From: Verrucomicrobiota bacterium
Lineage (GTDB): Bacteria; Verrucomicrobiota; Verrucomicrobiia; Opitutales; UBA953
Assembly (NCBI GenBank): GCA_009924535.1
Contig: RFRI01000095.1
Location: 1-6,119, forward strand
Reading direction: 5' to 3'
DNA length: 6,119 bases
Shown here piece after piece: positions 1-4,837 of the stretch (position 1 is the stretch's first letter; the number at the start of each line of letters is the position of its first letter). The position numbers and the translations under genes were made by a program. Under the pieces are notes generated by a model that saw only the letters and a list, made by a program, of their open reading frames with translations, did not search any database and was not told the DNA's origin.

Positions 1-608
1 AATAGTTCGGCAGATTTTAAGCCCGGGGCTAGTTCGACCCCGCTATTAAGGTCTAAACCCATGGGTTGGGCGTTTAAGGCGGCCCCCACGTTGGTCGGCC
101 CTAAGCCCCCCGCCAGAATCCAAAGGGACTCTGGATAGGTTTGCGTGAGCTTCTGGAAGCGTGCCCAGTCCGCTTGCTTGCCCGTACCGCCGAAGGAATT
201 TGGGGCATGGGCGTCATGAATGAAGCCGGCGGCCAATGCGATCAGGGCCTTAGGCCATTCGGCGCCATCAGGTAATTTGGGAGCAAGCCAGAGATGGGTT
301 TTCCCGATGCGGGCCGAAAGGCCGGTGGGGTCGCACTCTTTTTTTGCAGGATCAAAATGAACCTGAATAATGTCAAAACCTTCAGTAATTAAGGCCGATG
401 CCTCTACGTCGGTCGGGTTGACGGTGACGGCGACACGTTTCCCCGGGGGTATTTCCCGTAATAAAGCTGCCCTGCGGTTGGCCGGGACAAAGCGGGGTGA
501 GCCATCCCAGCAATTGATGCCTAAATAGTCGGCTCCGAATTCAAGGGCGACGACGGCGTCGGCTTGCCGCGTGATTCCGCAGACTTTGACAATAATTTTT
601 CCAATCAT
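1..608 (-). CDS. trpF: Phosphoribosylanthranilate isomerase (TrpF), partial at the left edge
   Basis: TrpF is a cytoplasmic (beta/alpha)8-barrel enzyme that isomerises N-(5-phosphoribosyl)anthranilate to CdRP in tryptophan synthesis. I translated 202 codons from the ATG at 608; the frame is open to the window edge. KVCGIT (8-13) carries the catalytic base Cys10. SPRFV (37-41) and VTVNPT (61-66) follow. FIHDA (129-133) holds the likely general acid Asp132, just ahead of the phosphate-binding FGGTGK (139-144). ILAGGL (164-169) and GLDLNSGVE (184-192) are the C-terminal phosphate loops. The family is usually about 205-215 residues, so only a short tail is missing. The ATG overlaps the hemD stop (ATGA), there is no visible ribosome binding site, and coupled translation is likely. 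Nine of 21 leucines are TTA, unlike the upstream genes. His131 before the acid Asp is less usual than the common hydrophobic residue. The identification is firm. Confidence 0.95.
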   Translation of the reverse strand, partial: MIGKIIVKVCGITRQADAVVALEFGADYLGINCWDGSPRFVPANRRAALLREIPPGKRVAVTVNPTDVEASALITEGFDIIQVHFDPAKKECDPTGLSARIGKTHLWLAPKLPDGAEWPKALIALAAGFIHDAHAPNSFGGTGKQADWARFQKLTQTYPESLWILAGGLGPTNVGAALNAQPMGLDLNSGVELAPGLKSAEL

Positions 609-1390
609 GTCAGGGCTGCGATCACGGCATCGCGGATGGCTTTGGCGGTGGGAGCTACAGCCGTGCCGGCTAAAGGCACGCCAGCCTTACGAAGGGCGTC
701 GGCGGTCGTCGGCCCGACGGCGATGGCTTTGGGTTGTCGCGCACCAACGTCAGGGCGCAACGAAGCAGCCTGGTGTAGGAATGATTCTACGGCCGAAGGA
801 CTGGCGAAGACGATCGCATCGGCGCCATGGCGACGGAATTCGGCCGCTTCGGGTGTTTCCGCGACGGATTTTTCTTCGGTCGCATAGACTTTGATCACGT
901 CGACGATGGCCAGAGCGCCCTCCATCAGAAGCCGCGAGAGTTCGGGAGAGTTAAGGTTTCCGGTGACGAGCAGGATTTTCTGATTCTCGACGTCGAACTT
1001 GGTCATGAGTTCTTGTCCAAGGGAGAGCGCGTCCGGTTTGGCGGCCGTCAGATCCGAATCTAAATGATAGCCGCGCAAGGCTTTCTCGGTCGAAGGGCCG
1101 ACGCAGGCGAATCGCACTCCTCCCACGGAACGAATGTCGGAAAAACGTTCGAAGAAACGGTCAAAAAAACCGCGGACACCGTTGGGGCTCGTGAAGATGA
1201 TCCAATCGTATTCGCCCATGGCATCGAGGACTTCGCTCAGTACGGTGTCGTCCGGCTCAAAGCTGATTTCGATCAAGGGTAGTTCGGAGACCGCGGCTCC
1301 GGCGTCGACGAGTAATTCCTTCCAATCGCCGCCGCGTCCTTCCGGGCGGGTGAGAACGATGAGTCGATCGCGTAAGGGAAGTTTGCTCAT
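605..1390 (-). CDS. hemD: Uroporphyrinogen-III synthase (HemD)
   Basis: HemD cyclises hydroxymethylbilane, inverting ring D, to give uroporphyrinogen III, the branch point to heme, siroheme and corrinoids. It acts in the cytoplasm. The 261 residues match the usual 240-260. The family is poorly conserved, but the two-lobed pattern is clear: LIVLTRPEG (10-18), WIIFTSPNGV (63-72), FACVGPSTEKAL (94-105), LLVTGN (140-145), DAIVFASPSAVESF (191-204) and AIAVGPTTADAL (222-233). The ATG at 1390 lies inside the hemC stop (ATGA), and its own stop overlaps the trpF start in the same way, so it is fixed between two coupled neighbours. It has no Shine-Dalgarno sequence. HemC directly upstream supplies its unstable substrate, which strongly supports the call. 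Four in-frame TTA leucine codons place its composition between hemC and trpF. Confidence 0.95.
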   Translation of the reverse strand: MSKLPLRDRLIVLTRPEGRGGDWKELLVDAGAAVSELPLIEISFEPDDTVLSEVLDAMGEYDWIIFTSPNGVRGFFDRFFERFSDIRSVGGVRFACVGPSTEKALRGYHLDSDLTAAKPDALSLGQELMTKFDVENQKILLVTGNLNSPELSRLLMEGALAIVDVIKVYATEEKSVAETPEAAEFRRHGADAIVFASPSAVESFLHQAASLRPDVGARQPKAIAVGPTTADALRKAGVPLAGTAVAPTAKAIRDAVIAALT

Positions 1391-2247
1391 GATTGACGGG
1401 GCAGGATTTGTTGCAGGATGCGGTCAGCGAGTTGAGAGGCGGCGGTCAGGTCGGTCGCGGGGAACTCAATCTCATGGCGACCAAAGTCGCTCCGGAAGAG
1501 ATGGATTCGGCCGGCGGAGTGGTGACAAGCGAAGGCGGTGTGGCAGCCTTCGCCGAGCTTGGCGAGGAACAGCCGCTCGACGGTCACGGAATAGGTCGTG
1601 GCGGCGCAGCCGGCGGCGGCGTACCGCGCCACTTCGGCGGAGCGGGACTGGATGGCGACGGCGCCTTGGCCGGCGGCGGGCACCATGGATTCAAGCGCGA
1701 CGGGCTCGAACGAAAGTCCCGGCCATTCCTTGATGCCGAGGCGGTTGAGTCCGGAAGCGGCGAGGTAGGAAGCGTCGGCGTCGCCGTTCGCGAGCTTCTT
1801 CAGGCGAGTGTCCACGTTGCCGCGCAGTTCGGTCCACTGCGCCTGCGGGAAGCTGAGGGCGCCCTGAGCGCGGCGGCGCGGGCTGCCCGTGGCGATGAGC
1901 TTCGGACTGGCGATCTCGCTACGGCGCACGAGCACGTCACGCGGGTCCTGGCGCGGCAGGCAGACGGCGATGGCGAGGCCGGCGGGCATCTCCGTCGGAA
2001 GGTCCTTGGAACTGTGGATCGCGAGGTCCGCTTCGCCTCTTAGAAGGGCTTGTTCGAGTTCGGCGGTGAAGAGGCCTTTGCCGCCCTGTTTCTCGAGCGA
2101 CCAGCTCGCTTGGCGGTCGCCGGTCGTGGTCAGGATGCGGATCTCCGTCGGACGGCCGAGGGCCGCCTGCAGGCGGGCGGCGGCGTCATGCGTCTGTTGG
2201 AGGGCCAGCGGGCTACCGCGGGTGACGATGACGATGGGGCCGGACAT
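1387..2247 (-). CDS. hemC: Hydroxymethylbilane synthase / porphobilinogen deaminase (HemC)
   Basis: HemC joins four porphobilinogen molecules into linear hydroxymethylbilane, using a covalently bound dipyrromethane primer. In the 286-residue product, TRGSPLAL (9-16), TTGD (41-44) and GGKGLFTAELE (55-65) form domain 1. AIHSSKDLPT (76-85) holds the catalytic Asp82. ATGSPRRRAQ (119-128) and LRGNVDTRLKKL (141-152) form the arginine-rich substrate and cofactor cleft. LAASGLNRLG (162-171) and PAAGQGAVAIQ (190-200) follow. GEGC (232-235) provides Cys235, the likely dipyrromethane attachment site. It is about 25 residues shorter than E. coli HemC, mostly in the C-terminal domain. The usual GTSSLRR reads ATGSPRRR here. 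Its ATG is 13 bases after the stop of the small membrane gene, and the bases just upstream read CTCCTTTT, not a ribosome binding site. Its stop overlaps the hemD start. Confidence 0.97.
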   Translation of the reverse strand: MSGPIVIVTRGSPLALQQTHDAAARLQAALGRPTEIRILTTTGDRQASWSLEKQGGKGLFTAELEQALLRGEADLAIHSSKDLPTEMPAGLAIAVCLPRQDPRDVLVRRSEIASPKLIATGSPRRRAQGALSFPQAQWTELRGNVDTRLKKLANGDADASYLAASGLNRLGIKEWPGLSFEPVALESMVPAAGQGAVAIQSRSAEVARYAAAGCAATTYSVTVERLFLAKLGEGCHTAFACHHSAGRIHLFRSDFGRHEIEFPATDLTAASQLADRILQQILPRQS

Positions 2248-2260
2248 TACGAAAAGGAGA

Positions 2261-2596
2261 TCAGGCGTGACGGATGAGCCAGAGCACGCCCCACGCGGCA
2301 GGGATGGCGAGGTTGCCGGCGAGCAGGACGGTGGCGACGATGCGGAGGAGATCCCAACGGCGGTTCAACGTGGCTTGGACGGCGATCACTGCTCCGCAGA
2401 GCGCGATGGGGATGCCCATGCCGACGCCGAGCCAGACCACGCGGTCATAAGGGTCTTGGACCAGACCGAGGAAGACCTCGGCTCCCCGGTAGGTCAGCAG
2501 CGTGGCCGCGTAAAGGGCACCGGCGGAGAGCAGGAGGGAGAACGCCTGGACGACGCCATAGGCGCGGGAGTCGTCTTCGGTGAGTTCGTTGGACAC
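2261..2596 (-). CDS. Unrecognised small membrane protein, three predicted helices
   Basis: I do not recognise this family. With the GTG start at 2596 the product is 111 residues, beginning VSNELTEDDSRAYG: a short acidic cytoplasmic-looking tail with no signal peptide. Three hydrophobic segments follow, at roughly 15-36, 53-75 and 84-108, separated by short loops such as QDPYDR and the positive NRRWD. The C-terminus is the positive IRHA. No metal ligands, heme-binding CxxCH or enzymatic motif is visible. It ends 13 bases before hemC and so probably shares its transcript. It may be an accessory or membrane-anchoring factor for the heme pathway, or a helper of the upstream symporter; nothing in the sequence decides this. 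A TTG at 2638 would add 14 residues, but that codon lies three bases from a hairpin and inside a tandem repeat, so I prefer GTG. The gene is probable, the start uncertain. Confidence 0.7.
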   Translation of the reverse strand: MSNELTEDDSRAYGVVQAFSLLLSAGALYAATLLTYRGAEVFLGLVQDPYDRVVWLGVGMGIPIALCGAVIAVQATLNRRWDLLRIVATVLLAGNLAIPAAWGVLWLIRHA

Positions 2597-2628
2597 GCCG
2601 TCAGCAAAGACCGCCCCTGCCGGACTTC

Positions 2629-2642
2629 CAAGTTTCAAGTTT
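2629..2642. repeat. Two perfect tandem copies of CAAGTTT
   Basis: The 7-base unit CAAGTTT occurs twice head to tail (2629-2635 and 2636-2642); on the minus strand it reads AAACTTG twice. It touches the hairpin at 2641-2671 and covers the alternative TTG start of the small membrane gene. The repeat is directly visible. Its role is unknown, and two copies are too few to call it a regulatory array. Confidence 0.6.
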
Positions 2643-2671
2643 CCCGGAGCGGGAATAATCCGCCCCGGGAA
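2641..2671 (-). other. Imperfect hairpin after the symporter gene, terminator- or processing-like
   Basis: TTCCCGG (2641-2647) pairs with CCGGGAA (2665-2671). After one A/C mismatch, GCGGG (2649-2653) pairs with TCCGC (2659-2663), counting one G-T pair, around an AATAA loop. The stem lies 6 bases past the symporter stop codon in the direction of transcription. No T-run follows on the minus strand, so it is not a classical intrinsic terminator. It could protect the symporter message from 3' decay, slow polymerase, or lower expression of the heme genes downstream. The pairing is clear; the function is inferred. Confidence 0.5.
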
Positions 2672-2677
2672 GCCGGC

Positions 2678-4450
2678 TCAGTGACCGCCGAGGCCTTCGT
2701 GCTCCTTGATGTATTCCTGCTTCAGACCCAGGGCTTCCGGGGCGTGCAGGACGAGCATCTTCATGCGCACGTCGGCCGGGATCGTCGAAGCCGTGGCCTT
2801 CGAGACCACGATCATCAGGATGATCGACAGCGGCACGGCCCAGATGGCGGGCTGTTCGCAGAGGATGCGGGCGAGCGGATGCGCGACCCAGAGGTCGGCC
2901 AGCGACTGCACGGCGTAGACGTCGGACAGCGTGGTGAGGAAGATCGAGCCGAGGGCGAGGAGGCCGCCCACGAGCATGCCGGTGGCCGCGCCCCGCATGG
3001 TCATGCCGCGCCACCACACGCTCATGAAGAGCAGCGGGAAGTAGCTGGCCGCCGCGATGGCGAACGCCTGGCCGACGAGGTAGTTGATGTTCAGCTTCTC
3101 GACCTGCGTGCCGAGGCCCACGGAGACCACGCCGATGATCACGGCGGCCCACTTGAAGGCCTTGAGGCGCTGCTCGGGCGAGGAGTCCGGCTTGAGCATG
3201 CGGCCGTAGATGTCGTGCGCGAGGGCGCTGGACATCGAGACCAGCAGGCCGGAGAAGGTGGACATGAACGCGGCGAAGGCGCCGGCGCAGGTGATACCCG
3301 AGAGGACCGAGCCGAGGACCGGGTGGTCACGACCGGCGAGCAGCGTGGGCAACTCGAGGACGACCTTGTCCGTGCCCTTCGAGCCGATGGCTTCGTAGAG
3401 CTCCGGCATGAGCGAACGGCCGATGACGCCGTAGACGGGCGGGAAGACGTAGAAGACACCGATGAGGATCATCACCCACATGGTGGTGCGCTTAGCGGCG
3501 ACGCCATCCGGGTTGGTGTAGAAGCGGACGAGGATGTGCGGTAGGCCGGCAGTACCGCAGACGAGCGCGATGATCAGCGAGTAGGTGTAGAGCAGGGAGT
3601 AGGGCTTCTTGTTCGCCTCGAGCGCGGCCTTCTCTTCGGGGGTCTTGGCGGCCTTGATGGCGGTATCGACGGCCTTGGTGGTCAGGCTGCCGAACGGCGC
3701 GATCCACTGTTCGTCCTTCGGGGCCTTGGCGGTGAGGGCCTTGCGCTCGATGCCCGCGGGGGCGGTGGCGACGGTCTCCTGGGCGGTCTTGTTGGCCGCA
3801 AGGTGCTGCTGATAATGGCCGACGACCGAGGCCAGCACGAAGATCGGCACGGTGATGGCGAAGACCTTGAGCCAATACTGGAAGGCCTGGACGAGCGTGA
3901 TGCCCTTCATGCCGCCGAGGGCGACGTTGAGCGTGATCACCGCGCCGACGAGCACGACACCGACCCAATACGGCAGACCGGGAAAAATATACGCGAGCGT
4001 CACGCCCGCGCCCTTCATCTGCGGCATGGTGTAGAAGAAGCCGATGAACAGGACGAAGCAGACGGCGATCTTGCGGAACAGCGGAGAGTCATAGCGGCCT
4101 TCGGCGAAGTCCGGGATGGTGTAGGCGCCGAAGCGGCGCAGCGGGCCGGCGATGAAGAGCAGGAGGAAAAGGTAGCCGCAGGCGTAGCACACGGGATACC
4201 AGAGCGCGTCGTAACCGTTGAGCATCACCATGCCCGCGACGCCCATGAAGGAGGCGGCGGAGAGGTATTCGCCCGAGATGGCGGAGGCGTTCCAGCCGAC
4301 GGAGACCGAGCGGCCCGCGACGAAGAAGTCGCCGGCGCTCTTGGATTTGCCGGCGGTCCAGAAACCCATGCCGACCGTGATGACGACGGTGACGAGGGAG
4401 CAGATGGCGATCCAGGGATCGATGCCGGCGGCGGCGAGGAGGGCGTTCAT
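2678..4450 (-). CDS. Sodium:solute symporter, ActP/acetate-permease-like
   Basis: This is a member of the sodium:solute symporter (SSS) family, an inner-membrane protein of the LeuT fold that uses the sodium gradient to import a small solute, here most likely acetate or another short carboxylate. It has 590 residues and about 13 hydrophobic segments. ActP-like landmarks are DFFVAGRSVS (41-50), ISGEYLSAASFMG (58-70), NGYDALWY (78-85), RRFGAYTIPDFAEGRY (105-120), GTAGLPHILVRFYT (299-312), and AAFMSTFSGLLVSMSSALAHD (393-413), which should contain the sodium-site serine and threonine. Residues 212-288, between about helices 6 and 7, form a long Lys/Ala-rich hydrophilic loop, clearly longer than in E. 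coli ActP as I recall it. The partner DUF485 gene ends one base upstream (TAAcATG), as in known ActP-YjcH pairs. No TTA leucine codon occurs. The family is certain; the exact substrate is not, so I give no symbol. Confidence 0.93.
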   Translation of the reverse strand: MNALLAAAGIDPWIAICSLVTVVITVGMGFWTAGKSKSAGDFFVAGRSVSVGWNASAISGEYLSAASFMGVAGMVMLNGYDALWYPVCYACGYLFLLLFIAGPLRRFGAYTIPDFAEGRYDSPLFRKIAVCFVLFIGFFYTMPQMKGAGVTLAYIFPGLPYWVGVVLVGAVITLNVALGGMKGITLVQAFQYWLKVFAITVPIFVLASVVGHYQQHLAANKTAQETVATAPAGIERKALTAKAPKDEQWIAPFGSLTTKAVDTAIKAAKTPEEKAALEANKKPYSLLYTYSLIIALVCGTAGLPHILVRFYTNPDGVAAKRTTMWVMILIGVFYVFPPVYGVIGRSLMPELYEAIGSKGTDKVVLELPTLLAGRDHPVLGSVLSGITCAGAFAAFMSTFSGLLVSMSSALAHDIYGRMLKPDSSPEQRLKAFKWAAVIIGVVSVGLGTQVEKLNINYLVGQAFAIAAASYFPLLFMSVWWRGMTMRGAATGMLVGGLLALGSIFLTTLSDVYAVQSLADLWVAHPLARILCEQPAIWAVPLSIILMIVVSKATASTIPADVRMKMLVLHAPEALGLKQEYIKEHEGLGGH

Positions 4451-4451
4451 G

Positions 4452-4763
4452 TTACTTGCTCAGGCCGTCCTGGGCGGCTTTGGCTTCGGCGTCTTCGAGC
4501 GCGATGGAGCGCTTGATGAAGATGAAGGAGATGATCCACACGAAGGGGAAGAAGAGCACGCCGAGGATCAACCACGTGAGCGTGAAGCCGTAGACGCGCT
4601 GGGCCATGAAGGCCGGCTGGAAGTAGTTGAGCAAGGGCAGGGCGACGAGCGCCACGACGAAGCACAGCGCGCAGGCGATGGAGAGCTTCAGCTGGTCGCG
4701 CATCAGGCGCGCCAGGAAGGCATCCGAATGGATGGCATCAGGGGTGGAGGAGGACTCGCTCAT
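4452..4763 (-). CDS. DUF485-type small membrane subunit of the symporter
   Basis: The 103-residue product starts at the ATG at 4763 (MSESSSTPD). It has a polar N-terminus, then FLARLMRDQLKLS, a first membrane helix at about 27-48 ending ALPLLNYF, the segment RVYGFTLTWLILGVLFFP (57-73), a second helix to about residue 84, and a charged tail. The two-helix layout with PLLNYF and GFTLTW resembles DUF485 (YjcH-like) proteins encoded next to ActP-type symporters; DUF4212 small subunits are the alternative. Its role is probably to support assembly or activity of the permease. Its TAA is one base before the symporter ATG, so co-translation is very likely. An upstream in-frame TTG at 4781 would add six residues (MATATP), but ATG is preferred. 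It has no clear Shine-Dalgarno sequence. As first gene of the leftward unit, its promoter must lie at about 4764-4850. Confidence 0.85.
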   Translation of the reverse strand: MSESSSTPDAIHSDAFLARLMRDQLKLSIACALCFVVALVALPLLNYFQPAFMAQRVYGFTLTWLILGVLFFPFVWIISFIFIKRSIALEDAEAKAAQDGLSK

Positions 4764-4837
4764 GGGGGTGGCCGTAGCCAAACCTTTTGCCCGCCCTTGG
4801 CAATCCCTTGGATGGCCCCGGCAGGGAAGGCGGGAGC
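4764..4837. promoter_or_regulatory. Divergent intergenic region with the likely promoter of the DUF485-symporter operon
   Basis: These 74 bases separate two divergent starts. On the minus strand a TTGCCA (4803 down to 4798) could be a -35 box, but no convincing -10 box follows, so the promoter is inferred from gene layout only. TTGCC (4787-4791) and GGCAA (4799-4803) form an inverted repeat with a 7-base gap. On the plus strand GGGAAGG (4824-4830), 7 bases before the ATG at 4838, is a plausible ribosome binding site for the sulfatase frame. Confidence 0.35.
4794..4811. repeat. Direct repeat CCCTTGG, spaced 11 bases
   Basis: CCCTTGG occurs at 4794-4800 and again at 4805-4811, a period of 11 bases, or about one helical turn. 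It lies between the divergent gene starts and overlaps the small inverted repeat at 4787-4803. The spacing is what a regulator contacting one DNA face would want, but with only two short copies chance is a real alternative. Confidence 0.35.

Noticed and set aside
1393..2043. A 216-codon open frame on the plus strand opposite hemC.
   Set aside because: HemC on the other strand has every family motif. This frame gives a Gly/Ala-rich sequence with no recognisable domain.
2641..2671. Calling the hairpin a classical rho-independent terminator.
   Set aside because: No T-run follows the stem on the transcribed strand, and the next gene starts within about 45 bases in the same direction.
1889..3544. 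A 551-codon open frame on the plus strand, with AAAAGGAG (2252-2259) placed well before an in-frame GTG at 2267.
   Set aside because: It lies antisense to the end of hemC, the small membrane gene and half of the symporter gene, all well supported. Its product is a low-complexity His/Asp/Glu/Arg/Gly mixture without motifs, as expected from the opposite strand of GC-rich coding DNA. The ribosome-site match is likely chance.
2601..3968. Open frames on the minus strand in other phases of the symporter gene (about 2601-3152, 3139-3459, 3492-3968).
   Set aside because: They are Arg/Pro/Ser-rich frame shadows of an intact membrane protein and do not indicate a frameshift, since the symporter frame is continuous from 4450 to 2678.
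3803..4516. A 237-codon open frame on the plus strand opposite the symporter gene.
   Set aside because: It is an acidic, Asp/Glu/Gly-rich antisense shadow spanning the one-base junction of two genes with strong support.
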